Assembly: GCF_000760695.4 (NCBI RefSeq) | Contig: NZ_JHEG04000001.1 | Location: 4,422,895-4,486,894, forward strand | DNA length: 64,000 nt | Source: Tolypothrix bouteillei VB521301 | Lineage (GTDB): Bacteria > Cyanobacteriota > Cyanobacteriia > Cyanobacteriales > Nostocaceae | Direction of reading: 5' to 3' | Part shown: piece by piece, positions 44,407-54,289 of the stretch | Numbering within the stretch: the first letter of the stretch is position 1 | Layout of the letters: each line of letters opens with the position of its first letter | Made by a program: the position numbers and the translations under genes | The notes under the pieces: generated by a model | The model's database searches: none | What the model saw: only the letters and a program-made list of their open reading frames with translations | What the model was told of the DNA's origin: nothing

Positions 44407-46344
44407 TTAATGCCAACTCTGATAAAACTCTTGATAAGTCATACGTTGAGCACAATGCCATAGGAGCTTGTAAACTGCTTCATAGCGGTAAGAAGTTTGT
44501 TGATAAAACTCTTGGCTGAGATAGTCTTTCAAATCTGATACGACTTTTGGCAAATGCTCATCTTGTAGAATCGGCAGCAATTTATCAACCTCTTTTAGCA
44601 AAGAGAGTTCATAAGAAAAGCTGTGGCAAGGGCTGAGGCTTTCTTTGTTCTCTTCCTCTTCTTCAAAGGTTTGGATTAATTTGACTTTAGCCGCAATCAT
44701 ATTGTCAAGAAATTTTTGGTTCATTTGATTTTTCTGGGTTATTTCCTGCACGGAAACTAGCAGAGCGTCAACGTTGAGACCATTGTCTAAGTGAGCTAAA
44801 TCAACTATGGTATTGAGAGCTTTTTCACAAGAATTATTAGTTTGTATCAAAACTTCAGCAGCATAGCGACGCAACCAGTCATTGCCATCGTTCTCCATAA
44901 TTTTGACTAAAGTGGCGATCGCTATCTCGTTCCCTGGCTCTATTGCCAAGATTGCTCGAGCTACTTCAATATAATCACAGCAATTACCTTGATTTACCAG
45001 TAAACCAAGAAGAACTTTTATAGCTTTTTGACGTGTGGCTACAGCGACTTCATCCCAGCGAATTCTGTGAAGAGTAGAAATTGCGTTGCAAGACGCATTG
45101 CAATCTAAATTTTTTTCAATGATGGAAAGCAGCGTTGAAATCCCCACCTCGTTACTTGGGTAACGCCGCAGGAGTTCACCAGCAATTCTATAGCGGTAAT
45201 AATCATCCTGAGTTGTTTCCAGCCTGTTGATAACTGTGCTTAGCGATCGCTTGTTATCTGGCTTAATAGAAAGCAAGTATGCAGCAGCTAGAGTAACACT
45301 GTGTAAGTTTTCACTTGTTTCCACAATTCGAGTTAAAGCTGTGCTTACCGCAGGACAATGCGGCGTAATTTTTCCCAAGCTAATAACTGCTTGACAGAGA
45401 AGATCGTCTTCTTTTGTCTTTTCTAACCTTGTAGATAGAGCTGCGATCGCATCCGTATTACCTGGAGCGATTTTTTGTAAATGCATAGCAGCCTGAAAGA
45501 GAACATCGCTTCGCTCAGTAGTTTCTAGAATATTGACTAAAGCTTTCTTAGCAGTCGCATTACCAGGATCTATACGTAATAAACATTTTGCAGCACAACA
45601 ACTGATTCTGTCATCTTGATTCATTTGCAGGAACTTAGTGAGGGCTGCAATCGCTGTTGAACTGCTATAAGCGATTTTATCCAATGCCACAAATATCTTT
45701 ACGTAAAGGTAGTTCCAACCAAAGCCTTTATTTGAAGTTATCTCAAGTAAATCGACTAAAGCTGCAATCGCATTTTCATCATTACAAGCAATTTCGCCCA
45801 AACTCTGACATATTTTGCCCAGAGTCCTTTCATTTTCCGTAACTTGTAGCAGTTTTACCAAAGCCGTAATCGCTATTTGATTTCCTAAGTCTATTTGTCC
45901 CAATCTTAAAGCAGCGTCTTGTAACACAAACTGACTTTCTGTAGTCTGAATTAACAACTCAAAGGCAGCAATTACTCGTTTTTTATCTGTTAAGTTCAAG
46001 ACTACTTTTGCTTCTTCTTGTAATGGTTTTGGAAAGTTTTGCCAACCAAAATAAACATAACTCCATTGCAGTAGTTGTTGAACAATTGCATCCCCTAAAC
46101 TACATTCTTCAAAATGATTCAATGCTTCTGCTGCTAGCAAGTAAGCTCGAGATCGGTAGAAATTCCCACAATCGTCTTCAAAATTTAGTAAGAGTTTCAT
46201 AAACTCTTCTTTAAGTTCGTTGGGAATATCCTCTCGACTAAACCAGTGAAGAATTTCCGCTTTACACTGTGGCTCAAAAATGCGATAAATACTTTGACTT
46301 AGATTATGGGGAACGTGGTACAAGAAATAGCTAAAATCATGCAT
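44407..46344 (-). CDS. HEAT-repeat protein
   Basis: Protein of 645 aa built mostly of HEAT-like repeats of about 35-40 residues (AITALVKLLQVTENERTLGKICQSLGEIA, then similar units to about 520). A leading helical region (about 1-150) and a final charged segment (about 560-645) flank them. In cyanobacteria such repeats often follow a NACHT ATPase; here no ATPase domain is present, so it stands alone or is a detached part. AGGAGG lies just before the ATG. Likely a cytoplasmic binding scaffold; partners are unknown. Confidence 0.75.
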   Translation of the reverse strand: MHDFSYFLYHVPHNLSQSIYRIFEPQCKAEILHWFSREDIPNELKEEFMKLLLNFEDDCGNFYRSRAYLLAAEALNHFEECSLGDAIVQQLLQWSYVYFGWQNFPKPLQEEAKVVLNLTDKKRVIAAFELLIQTTESQFVLQDAALRLGQIDLGNQIAITALVKLLQVTENERTLGKICQSLGEIACNDENAIAALVDLLEITSNKGFGWNYLYVKIFVALDKIAYSSSTAIAALTKFLQMNQDDRISCCAAKCLLRIDPGNATAKKALVNILETTERSDVLFQAAMHLQKIAPGNTDAIAALSTRLEKTKEDDLLCQAVISLGKITPHCPAVSTALTRIVETSENLHSVTLAAAYLLSIKPDNKRSLSTVINRLETTQDDYYRYRIAGELLRRYPSNEVGISTLLSIIEKNLDCNASCNAISTLHRIRWDEVAVATRQKAIKVLLGLLVNQGNCCDYIEVARAILAIEPGNEIAIATLVKIMENDGNDWLRRYAAEVLIQTNNSCEKALNTIVDLAHLDNGLNVDALLVSVQEITQKNQMNQKFLDNMIAAKVKLIQTFEEEEENKESLSPCHSFSYELSLLKEVDKLLPILQDEHLPKVVSDLKDYLSQEFYQQTSYRYEAVYKLLWHCAQRMTYQEFYQSWH

Positions 46345-46693
46345 TGCCTCCTACTCACCCAAATGTGAGGCGCAAAGAACATTAAAACATATGATAACAC
46401 TCTTTGTACAATAAACTGGGTCAGTACTTAGCTTCCGCTTGTCAAGCTTCCAAATACATCTTTATCAGATTGAGTACATATTGTAAGTCAATATAAACTT
46501 TTGTCTTAATACTGCTCTATTAAGAGAAATTGTAGGTTCGGCTTACCGTCGAGAACCCCAACAAATGCCAATAAATGTTATGTTTATTACTCAAACAATC
46601 TACTTAATTGCGCGTTTTTACACAAAACATACACAGTATAGACTCTTGCCTTTTCCTATGGTACACGTTTTACCCGTAACTCCAATAGTTTTA
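46345..46693. other. AT-rich spacer
   Basis: No gene, clear RNA or repeat of known type seen in these 349 bases, only probable promoter DNA for the HEAT gene. Confidence 0.5.
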
Positions 46694-46942
46694 TTACTGG
46701 AGGCTTTCTACTATTTTTTTCTCCATTGCCACTAATAAAGCTAAGTTTTCTTCTAGCGTTTGCTTGCGTTGACGTATTCTTTTTAATCGTTGCATCTTAG
46801 CTTCCTGGCTAAAAAATTTGTCGAAGAAGGTATCTTTCTCTTCATTTGCTATTCGTCCAATACATGGATCTTTGTCAATTTCATCAAGTGCTTGCCATAT
46901 TTCAAGAGTTTTTGGTGTTGGGGTATCGTCAGTTTGATTCAT
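46694..46942 (-). CDS. Small hypothetical helical protein
   Basis: Protein of 82 aa, charged and helical. The start (MNQTDDTPTPKTLEIWQALDEIDKDP) is followed by a basic coil (MQRLKRIRQRKQTLEENLALLVAMEKKIVESLQ). The Leu-rich heptads suggest a coiled coil. It looks like small antitoxin-sized proteins but no toxin partner is adjacent, so no such role is claimed. Confidence 0.5.
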   Translation of the reverse strand: MNQTDDTPTPKTLEIWQALDEIDKDPCIGRIANEEKDTFFDKFFSQEAKMQRLKRIRQRKQTLEENLALLVAMEKKIVESLQ

Positions 46943-47162
46943 AGTGTTAGTTTAATAAAATTACTAATCAAATATTTATAAGACTTCTCGATCATTACGA
47001 ATTGCTGACTCGCGAGTTTCTCCATGAGTGCAGGGCATAACAACGCGATCGGCAAACTCTAGTATCATAACTAAAAAAAGCCTGACTTCATCTGACCATT
47101 GGATAACCATGCTGTATCAACTTATAAATCCTCGTCCTCTCGTATTTCTTTCCTATTTGTAA

Positions 47163-47182
47163 GGGCGCAATGCTTTGCGCCC
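47163..47182. repeat. GGGCGCAA/TTGCGCCC hairpin
   Basis: GGGCGCAA-tgct-TTGCGCCC matches the porin terminator stem at 11668-11687 except for one loop base, so the stem is a dispersed element. It lies downstream of cysE (minus strand) but without a T-run. Confidence 0.6.
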
Positions 47183-47257
47183 CTAAAGTAGATGGTGGTT
47201 ATCATTCGTTAAAATGGCTCTTTTCTAGCCACTAGTCCGCGATCGCCTATCCCGTGA

Positions 47258-48052
47258 TTAAATTCCTGCACCATCCAAAAACTCTTCTATGATCTTATTG
47301 TCAATTCGGCAACGAGAGCGAGTTTCTGCAAACACTGGCTCCTCTGTTAGGATATGAGTCTGAGAAGAGTATTGCTCTTTCAAAGCAGCGGTTAGGTTGG
47401 TAACTGACAAGTTTTGTTGCACGTCTTGCAGCTGTTGAATTTGCTGTTCGAGTTGTTCAAGTCTATCTACTAAAGCACGTATCACTTGCGCTTCAGCATC
47501 TGGTAGACTTCCGTGTTCTAGCGGATTGACACGAACTCCAGAACGATAGAGAATCCGACCGGGTATGCCAACTACAGTACAGTCAGATGGAACATCACGC
47601 AAAACCACCGATCCGGCTCCAATGCGGACATTGTTACCAATCTGGATATTGCCGAGCACTTTTGCACCTGCTCCAACGACAACATTTTCACCCACAGTAG
47701 GATGGCGCTTACCACATTCTTTGCCCGTACCACCAAGGGTAACACCTTGGTAAATTAGGGTATAGTCTCCAATAATTGCTGTTTCTCCAATAACCACGCC
47801 CATTCCATGGTCAATAAAAACTCCTTGTCCGATTGTTGCACCGGGGTGAATTTCTATTCCAGTTAAAAACCGAGCTAGGTGGGAAATGAGACGGGGAATA
47901 AAGGGAATACCAATGCCATACAACCAATGAGCAAGGCGATGAAATAACAGCGCTTGCAACCCAGGGTAGCAAAACAACACTTCTAACCAGTTGCGAGCCG
48001 CTGGATCTCGGTCAAATATAATGCGGAAGTCAGTCAAAAGAGTAGATAACAC
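47258..48052 (-). CDS. cysE: Serine O-acetyltransferase CysE
   Basis: CysE of 264 aa. It acetylates serine as the first step of cysteine synthesis. N-terminal helices ([33 protein letters not shown]) are followed by a left-handed beta helix (about 65-170) with [13 protein letters not shown] (catalytic His and Asp) and [29 protein letters not shown]. The tail (about 185-264) is a Gln-rich coil ([17 protein letters not shown]) and a variable end longer than in enteric CysE. Start GTG 48052. Monocistronic, with heptamer repeats upstream. Confidence 0.95.
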   Translation of the reverse strand: MLSTLLTDFRIIFDRDPAARNWLEVLFCYPGLQALLFHRLAHWLYGIGIPFIPRLISHLARFLTGIEIHPGATIGQGVFIDHGMGVVIGETAIIGDYTLIYQGVTLGGTGKECGKRHPTVGENVVVGAGAKVLGNIQIGNNVRIGAGSVVLRDVPSDCTVVGIPGRILYRSGVRVNPLEHGSLPDAEAQVIRALVDRLEQLEQQIQQLQDVQQNLSVTNLTAALKEQYSSQTHILTEEPVFAETRSRCRIDNKIIEEFLDGAGI

Positions 48053-48097
48053 GCTTATAAAACTCTCGTTTTGCCAAACAAGTTACACTCTATCTTA

Positions 48098-48182
48098 ACG
48101 TTAATTGCTAACTGCTAATTGCTAATTGCTAATTGTTTGCCAGTCTGACTTCAGCCATTGACCATTAGCCATTAGCCATTAG
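48098..48182. repeat. TTGCTAA and CCATTAG heptamers
   Basis: Four TTGCTAA/CTGCTAA units (48103-48137) and three CCATTAG units (48157-48182) fill the gap upstream of cysE and overlap the stop of the next gene. Confidence 0.75.
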
Positions 48183-48673
48183 CCTTGCTCCTGTACCGTA
48201 AGAGTATAATTCCGCCTTTCTCCCGGTTTAAATGTGCCTACCCACACGCGATATGTACCCGCTTTCCAAGTGCTATCTATGATGCTAGCGTCTTTATTTC
48301 TACCAGTATCATCGCCACACCGAACTATGCTGTTATCTGGTCCTTGAATGACCAATGTTGTATCATTACCACCTGTGTCAACTTGTATCTTGAGGCGAGA
48401 AAAATCTTTTTCCAGAATTAGGATGTGGTCTGGCTTGGGATCTCCATAGCCAATACAGACATTTCTGTTGCGATCGCGATTGCTAATAGCCGACAAGGAG
48501 TACGATCCACCTGTATAACCTGCTATTGTTCCTTTCGTTGATTCAAACCCAGGTGATAGCGCTAGCTTACCAAAGTTTGCTGTATCTGCAAACACGGGTG
48601 TAGAAGCAAGTGCGGTAAATGTAGCTAGGAGCCAGGCGCTTTTTATCGTAGATAGGGGGCGATTGCGTTTCAT
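48179..48673 (-). CDS. Secreted protein with PPC-like domain
   Basis: Protein of 164 aa from ATG 48673, preceded by GGGAGGGG. It has a signal peptide (MKRNRPLSTIKSAWLLATFT, ending ASTPVFA). The mature part resembles a bacterial pre-peptidase C-terminal (PPC) beta domain: LEKDFSRLKIQVDTGGNDTTLVIQGPDN, then WKAGTYRVWVGTFKPGERRNYTLTVQ. Two Cys (CIGYGDPKPD and IVRCGDD) could form a disulfide. A longer frame from 48859 reads through promoter DNA and is rejected. Probably periplasmic or exported; ligand unknown. Confidence 0.75.
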   Translation of the reverse strand: MKRNRPLSTIKSAWLLATFTALASTPVFADTANFGKLALSPGFESTKGTIAGYTGGSYSLSAISNRDRNRNVCIGYGDPKPDHILILEKDFSRLKIQVDTGGNDTTLVIQGPDNSIVRCGDDTGRNKDASIIDSTWKAGTYRVWVGTFKPGERRNYTLTVQEQG

Positions 48674-48859
48674 GATACCCCTCCCTTGTGTCTGAGTATA
48701 GTTTTTTTCTATACTCAAACTATCAGGAAAAATATTGAAATTTTCTGATCTTGTGGCACCTTTGATTGTGGCACAGGAAATAATAAAGCGGGGTAATGGG
48801 GATTTGAGCAATAGGTAAGAAACAATACCCATTCTCCATTCCCAGTTACCCATTAACAA

Positions 48860-50593
48860 CTAACTATTAAATTGAAAAAACACACCACCTTTAAGCAAAT
48901 CTGTATCGCTACCGTAACTGCTCACTGTTAGCGATCGCAAATTTTGAAAAAAGGATTTGCCAACGACTTCCACAAGTTTAAGAAAGGGGAGTTGACTTTC
49001 GATAATTGGCTGACTCTTTGTCCAATCGACATAAACATAGCCCTGATTGGGTTTTGGTAGAGCAGCAATACTATTTTGGAAATCACTCTTGTTTACCAAA
49101 GAATCTTCTTTGGCTGTAAGCGCTGCATCCATTGCCTCAATGGAAGAGGTGATAATCTCGTAATTACCTACATCTGCGTATGCTCCCAAAACCTTTGCTT
49201 GAATTGTATAGACCTGTCGGTCTTTTGCAAGTGCAGATTGACTGGAAGTAGCGGCTAACTCTGTCCAAGCAGATATTTTTTGTTCCCCTATCTTGAGGGA
49301 ATTCAATGAAAGCCCCCCTGATGAAGCAATTTCATTTAAATGAGCAATGGCTGCTGGTGTCTCTTCTGATTTTTCTGCTACAAAAATCCAATCGGGATTG
49401 ATTTGGTCTTCACGGGGTAACAAACCTATGGCATACTCTCCCCGTACCCAATCAAAAACATCATCTTTCCAATTGATATTCCAGTGCTTTTGAACTTCAG
49501 CTAGAGGTTGCAGCAAACCAGAGAAGACATCTTCCTTGGAACCAGATATAACTGCGATCGCTTGTTGCCAAAGTAGGGCTAAATTACTGTTATCCAAATT
49601 ACTTAAATTGGAAGAAGCAACTGACAAACCCGCAGAAGCTGGAATATACTGCAATGCACCAACTGGTTGTGCGATTTCTGTAGTGGGTGAAAGCAAATTT
49701 TTTTCTTTTGCCAGTAAAGCGGTTTCCGCTATTAATCCTTTGCGATTCGTGACTAAAGAGACAATTTGACTGTTGTAAGGTGCGGTTTCACTTTCCAAGC
49801 CCTGCCATTTTGCCACGGTGGGGAGATTCAGGAAAGCAACTGCAAGTGCGTCCTTGGGTAAAGCTTTTATTGCTTGCTGGTATTTACTGGAACTCATCAA
49901 ATTCAAGTCTGGGGCTTGAACGTTATTAATGGCATCGCGCAAAACTTTTGGATCGTTAGCAAATAATACAAAATTATCGCCTACCACTGCACCAGCAAGA
50001 GCATTTTGAATTTGAGATTTTGGATTTTTGGTTTTAGATTGGCGATTGGGAACTGAAAAATATCCACCTAGTTTCTCTTCTGCGGGTGTTTCCTGTGGAA
50101 TCTCATAAATCAACTTTACACCCTTGTACTGTTCAACAGTTAAGTTTGCCCCAGCGAGCGATCGCTTGGAAAACAATAATTCTACAAATTCACGGCTTTT
50201 TTCTGGTTCTTTGGTAGCTAGTGCCATAAGATACCCAGGATTACTGCCATTTTCCGGTTCCCGATCCAAGTCCAAGGTAGTTACAGCCAGTGTGATTTCC
50301 TGACCCAACCACGGCTGAATATCTTTTTGGTAATCAATATCCGTATTTGCCAATAAGCTTGTTTTTAGCTTGGCGATTTCTCCATCTCGTTCCGAATTTG
50401 GCAAGCGTTCCGGATTTGTCAGCAACGACACCATCACTGGCGCTTGCTGGGAAACAAAGATAGCAGCATTTGGCTGTCCGGAAGGGATAGCGAGGTTGGA
50501 TGGGGCTTTGGCGCTGTTACAAGCAGCGGTACCAAGGAGAAGCAGCATGAGGAGACAAGCAGTTATGGCTTTGAAAAATAAGCGTTGTGTCAT
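48860..50593 (-). CDS. DUF3352 lipoprotein
   Basis: Protein of 577 aa of the cyanobacterial DUF3352 family. Lipobox LLGTAAC gives a lipid-anchored Cys near residue 25. The family resembles a long alpha/beta chain with repeated halves (QPNAAIFVSQQAPVMVSLL, GYLMALATKEPEKSREFVELL, AGAVVGDNFVLFANDPKVLRDAI). A short stretch about residues 183-196 (NRQSKTKNPKSQIQNA) is encoded by DNA like intergenic AAAATCCAAAATC repeats, so a repeat appears to have inserted in frame. Function unknown; cell-envelope location. Confidence 0.75.
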   Translation of the reverse strand: MTQRLFFKAITACLLMLLLLGTAACNSAKAPSNLAIPSGQPNAAIFVSQQAPVMVSLLTNPERLPNSERDGEIAKLKTSLLANTDIDYQKDIQPWLGQEITLAVTTLDLDREPENGSNPGYLMALATKEPEKSREFVELLFSKRSLAGANLTVEQYKGVKLIYEIPQETPAEEKLGGYFSVPNRQSKTKNPKSQIQNALAGAVVGDNFVLFANDPKVLRDAINNVQAPDLNLMSSSKYQQAIKALPKDALAVAFLNLPTVAKWQGLESETAPYNSQIVSLVTNRKGLIAETALLAKEKNLLSPTTEIAQPVGALQYIPASAGLSVASSNLSNLDNSNLALLWQQAIAVISGSKEDVFSGLLQPLAEVQKHWNINWKDDVFDWVRGEYAIGLLPREDQINPDWIFVAEKSEETPAAIAHLNEIASSGGLSLNSLKIGEQKISAWTELAATSSQSALAKDRQVYTIQAKVLGAYADVGNYEIITSSIEAMDAALTAKEDSLVNKSDFQNSIAALPKPNQGYVYVDWTKSQPIIESQLPFLKLVEVVGKSFFQNLRSLTVSSYGSDTDLLKGGVFFQFNS

Positions 50594-50852
50594 ATTTGTT
50601 ACATAGACTGTTAGAGGCGCACAAACAAATATATAGCTGCTGGACGATCGGCAGCGTCACTACTAGGATTTAGTTTAAATCGTTAACGCTCATTGCCCGC
50701 GTGCTTTAAGCATAAGTACTACGCCTTGGTAATCTTTTGGAATTGGCAGGTCGTTGGGGAGGGAAGAAGTTGGGGATCTGTCGATCGCTCAATAACAAAA
50801 AAACAGCCGATTTTCTGTCAACATAAAAATACACGCATTATCGTAAAACTTC

Positions 50853-51212
50853 ATGACAGGCAAACCTTTTGAGCAAGAGTTCACCCAAGTGAGCGTTGAG
50901 GAACTGGGTCAACGTTTATCTTCACAAGAGCCAGACCTTCAGCTTGTGGATGTACGCGAACCACAAGAAGTGGCGATCGCTAGCATAGATGGCTTTGTCA
51001 ATCTACCTTTGAGTCAATTTGCTAATTGGGGGGAGCAAATTCAAACTCTCTTGAATCCTCATGCTGAAACTTGGGTACTCTGTCACCATGGCGTCCGTTC
51101 TGCCCAAATGTGCCAGTGGTTAATGACACAAGGGTTTACAAATGTTAAGAACATTGCAGGTGGAATTGACGCCTACTCTTATTTAGTCGATCCTTCCATC
51201 CCTCAGTACTAA
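50853..51212 (+). CDS. Rhodanese-like sulfurtransferase
   Basis: Single-domain rhodanese of 119 aa. LQLVDVREPQEVAIASIDGFVNLPLS is the CH2A-like part and the active loop is VLCHHGVRSAQMCQWL with the persulfide Cys near residue 78. It ends in IAGGIDAYSYLVDPSIPQY, as in other cyanobacterial one-domain proteins. It can carry sulfane sulfur or respond to redox change in the cytoplasm. Transcribed alone; its sulfur acceptor is unknown. Confidence 0.9.
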   Translation: MTGKPFEQEFTQVSVEELGQRLSSQEPDLQLVDVREPQEVAIASIDGFVNLPLSQFANWGEQIQTLLNPHAETWVLCHHGVRSAQMCQWLMTQGFTNVKNIAGGIDAYSYLVDPSIPQY

Positions 51213-51638
51213 TTCCGGGCGATAAAGTTTTTTTTACAACTCCTTACCATGGCAATTCTGACTAGCTTTTGCTATCTTTAACACAGTAAATTCAGCTTCT
51301 AATCTTTGTAGAACAAGTCTCTCTCTTGCTCAACCACTCTCTATTTATTCTGGGTTGGGTAAAAATTAGTAACTTAAAATACAGCGTCTTTTAGAAGCTT
51401 ATGAAATGATGCATGGTAGATGCAAGTTTTCTAACTCGAGCGATTCAAGCTTTTTAATCCAACTCACTTTGTGTTAATGAACACTTTATTAGGGGCTATA
51501 CTGGAATTTTACTCTACCTATTTCAAAATAAATACATACTTTGATACCTTGCTTTACCAATATTAATCCTTTGTGGGCTTGTCTCCATTAACTTTTTCAA
51601 ACTTTACTTAAAATTCTGCTTTAGTAACCCATTCCCTT
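51213..51638. other. Intergenic region before hrcA
   Basis: About 426 AT-rich bases. I searched by eye for the CIRCE operator (TTAGCACTC-N9-GAGTGCTAA) and did not see it. No gene. Confidence 0.5.
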
Positions 51639-52727
51639 ATGCAAGTTCAGTTAACCAATCGGCAACAACATATACTTTGGGCAACCATACGTCATTACAT
51701 TGCTACAGCAGAACCTGTTGGTTCCAAAGCTCTTGTTGAGGAATATAACCTCGGTGTGAGTTCGGCAACTATTCGCAATGTGATGGGCGCGTTAGAAAAA
51801 TCAGGGTTCTTGTACCAACCCCATACCTCTGCAGGAAGAGTTCCTTCCGATTCAGGTTATCGAATTTATGTCGATCGGCTAATTACACCTTCTGAAACTT
51901 TAGGTAAGGAAGTAGAGGTTGTACTCCAACAAAATCTGAAATGGGAAGAGTGGAGTTGGGAAGCAATTCTGCAAGGAGCTGCACAAATCCTTTCTACCTT
52001 AAGTGGTTGCATTACTCTCATCACCATGCCACAAACTGGTGCTGCTGTTATCAGGCATCTGCAACTGGTGCAAATTGAAGCAGGACGAGTCATGCTGATT
52101 GTCGTCACAGATGGATATGAAACCCATTCAGCAGTTTTGGACTTACCTCCCGAACAAGACAACGTACAAACCGATGCGGAAGCCATCGACCATAAATTAC
52201 AAATAGTATCTAATTTCTTAAACAGCCATCTGCGGGGGCGCAGTTTGGTGGAACTTGGCAATCTCGATTGGAGCGAACTGGATCGAGAATTCCAAAGTTA
52301 CAGCAACTTTTTGAAAAAATCATTGGCAGAACTTAGCCGTCGCACTCTTAAACCATCTGCAACACAAATAATGGTTCGCGGTATTGCTGAAGTTTTACGT
52401 CAACCAGAATTCTCGGAATTACAGCAAGTGCAAACGCTTATCCACCTGCTGGAAGAAGAACAAGACCAACTTTGGCAGTTAATATTTGAACAACCAGAAG
52501 CTGAGGAAGTGGGTAAGCCACGAGTCACTGTTCGTATTGGTTCTGAAAATCCTTTGGAACCCATCCGTACTTGCTCGTTGATATCCTCTACATACCGTCG
52601 AGGTTTAGTACCTGTGGGCAGTGTAGGTGTTTTGGGACCAACGCGCTTGGATTATGAAAGTGCGATCGCGGTCGTGTCTGCTGCTGCTGATTACCTGTCA
52701 GACGCTTTCAGTTTGTTCAACTCTTAA
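51639..52727 (+). CDS. hrcA: Heat-inducible transcription repressor HrcA
   Basis: HrcA of 362 aa. The winged-helix DNA-binding start ([31 protein letters not shown], and [40 protein letters not shown]) is complete. The GAF-like dimer domain has [40 protein letters not shown] at its end. It represses groESL and dnaK-type operons through CIRCE and needs GroEL for folding. No chaperone gene or CIRCE site is in this window. Confidence 0.96.
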   Translation: MQVQLTNRQQHILWATIRHYIATAEPVGSKALVEEYNLGVSSATIRNVMGALEKSGFLYQPHTSAGRVPSDSGYRIYVDRLITPSETLGKEVEVVLQQNLKWEEWSWEAILQGAAQILSTLSGCITLITMPQTGAAVIRHLQLVQIEAGRVMLIVVTDGYETHSAVLDLPPEQDNVQTDAEAIDHKLQIVSNFLNSHLRGRSLVELGNLDWSELDREFQSYSNFLKKSLAELSRRTLKPSATQIMVRGIAEVLRQPEFSELQQVQTLIHLLEEEQDQLWQLIFEQPEAEEVGKPRVTVRIGSENPLEPIRTCSLISSTYRRGLVPVGSVGVLGPTRLDYESAIAVVSAAADYLSDAFSLFNS

Positions 52728-52797
52728 GAAGGTTATTGGTTAGTTGTTAATGGAAAAACTACTAACGACTAACTACTAACTAGTAATAAGTTAAATT

Positions 52798-53475
52798 ATG
52801 CTGAGAAAAATTGCCTTTGGGATTTTGTGGTTGAGCGTGATTCTCTACGCTTCTTTCTTCGCCCCTCCGAACCAACCCGATACGTTTGAGTTGATTAAAA
52901 ATCTTTGTATTGGTCAGTGGCAAGGAATCAATCCTTTGGTAATATCGCTCTTTTATATTATGGGCGTCTGGCCTTTGATTTACAGCGCGGTTATGTTTGC
53001 TGATGGTAGAGGGCAAAGACTTCCTGCTTGGCTGTTTGCCACAGCTTCTTTTGGGGTTGGAGCTTTTGCTTTATTGCCTTATTTATCGCTACGGGAGCCC
53101 AATCCAAAATTTCCTGGCAAGAAGAATCTTTTTTTGGCAATACTAGATTCTCGCTGGACTGGTATTGCTCTAACTGCTGCCACTGTTGTACTAGTTGCTA
53201 GCGGTATTGGGGCTGGTGATTGGGGAGATTTTGCACATCAGTGGCAAACCAGCCGCTTTATCCATGTCATGAGCCTTGATTTTTGCTTGCTTTGTCTGGT
53301 GTTTCCAGCGTTACTTCGAGATGATATGTTCCGTCGGGGGCTAGATAATCCTCAGATCTTCTGGTTAGTTGCATTGATACCTCTGTTTGGACCTTTAATC
53401 TACTTATGTATACGTCCGCCTTTACCTGAGTTGGACGCAGAGGTTAGAAGTCAGGAGTTAGGGATTGGAAGTTAG
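52798..53475 (+). CDS. Conserved membrane protein, copy 1 of a tandem pair
   Basis: Protein of 225 aa with about six helices. The order is FGILWLSVILYASFFAPPNQPDTFELIKNL, LVISLFYIMGVWPLIYSAVMFADG, LPYLSLREPNP, then a helical middle and RDDMFRRGLDNPQIFWLVALIPLFGPLIYLCIRP. The family is seen in cyanobacteria and plants and is unnamed as far as I can tell. The end (EVRSQELGIGS) is encoded by intergenic GTCAGGAGTTAGGGATTGG-like repeat, so the C-terminus is a late extension. 8 bases precede the next copy. Confidence 0.75.
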   Translation: MLRKIAFGILWLSVILYASFFAPPNQPDTFELIKNLCIGQWQGINPLVISLFYIMGVWPLIYSAVMFADGRGQRLPAWLFATASFGVGAFALLPYLSLREPNPKFPGKKNLFLAILDSRWTGIALTAATVVLVASGIGAGDWGDFAHQWQTSRFIHVMSLDFCLLCLVFPALLRDDMFRRGLDNPQIFWLVALIPLFGPLIYLCIRPPLPELDAEVRSQELGIGS

Positions 53476-53483
53476 GGAAAAGC

Positions 53484-54167
53484 ATGAATAGAAAAATAGC
53501 TCTTTGGTCATTGTGGGCTGGATTTATTGCCTACATTTTATTTTTGTCACCTCCGTTACATCTAGACGAAACACTCGCTCTCTTGAAAAACATATTTACC
53601 TTAAATTTGTTGGCAATTAATCCAGTTGTACTCTCAATTTTTGCGCTAGTTGGTATTTTGTTGCTAATTTATAGTGGTGTTTTGTTCTTTGATGGCAGAA
53701 TGCAATCGATTCCTTTTTGGCCTTTTGCTTTAGCTGGTGTTGGTGCGGGTATTCTTGGTCTTTTACCTTATCTAGCCTTTCGGGAACCCAATCAAGAATT
53801 TGCAGGACGAAAGGACTCTTTTTTGAATTTTCTAGATTCTCGCTTGTTCGGTCTTATTCTCACTTTCAGCACTCTGTCCATACTGGGTTATGGTTTGTTT
53901 TTTGGTGATTGGGTAGATTTTTGGCAGCAGTTTCACAGCGATCGCTTTATCAACGGTATGAGTTTGGCAGTGTGTCTTTTTTGTCTTTTATTTCCCACAG
54001 TGCTTGGTGATGATATGGCAAGGCGAAGATTTCACAATCCTGAATTGTTTTGGGCTGTAGCGCTTGTGCCCCTACTTGGTCCCCTTGCGTATCTTTGCCT
54101 GCGCCCTGCAATACTGGAAAATAATATTGCTCAGTATCGGCAAACAACATTAGTTCGTAATTCTTGA
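53484..54167 (+). CDS. Conserved membrane protein, copy 2 of a tandem pair
   Basis: Protein of 227 aa, a paralogue of the preceding gene through nearly its whole length: LSPPLHLDETLALLKNI, LLPYLAFREPNQEF and GDDMARRRFHNPELFWAVALVPLLGPLAYLCLRP match the equivalent parts. It follows after 8 bases, so cotranscription is near certain. A lone duplicate pair in one operon suggests a heterodimer. Substrate and role are unknown. Confidence 0.75.
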   Translation: MNRKIALWSLWAGFIAYILFLSPPLHLDETLALLKNIFTLNLLAINPVVLSIFALVGILLLIYSGVLFFDGRMQSIPFWPFALAGVGAGILGLLPYLAFREPNQEFAGRKDSFLNFLDSRLFGLILTFSTLSILGYGLFFGDWVDFWQQFHSDRFINGMSLAVCLFCLLFPTVLGDDMARRRFHNPELFWAVALVPLLGPLAYLCLRPAILENNIAQYRQTTLVRNS

Positions 54168-54236
54168 AAGGAATTTAAACAAAATAATTGCGACTTATAT
54201 CGTTTTATGAAATGAAAAGACTCCTATAGGTTAATG

Positions 54237-54271
54237 GTGTAAAGACGCGCTATAATAGCACGTCTTTACAC
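54237..54271. terminator. Bidirectional terminator-like hairpin
   Basis: GTGTAAAGACG (54237-54247) and CGTCTTTACAC (54261-54271) form an 11-bp perfect stem between convergent genes (membrane protein copy 2 and crtW). The loop is 13 bases. Confidence 0.6.
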
Positions 54272-54289
54272 TATTTCTACTTATCGCGG

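Noticed and set aside
51213..51638. CIRCE operator before hrcA
   Set aside because: No TTAGCACTC-N9-GAGTGCTAA match on either strand by eye.
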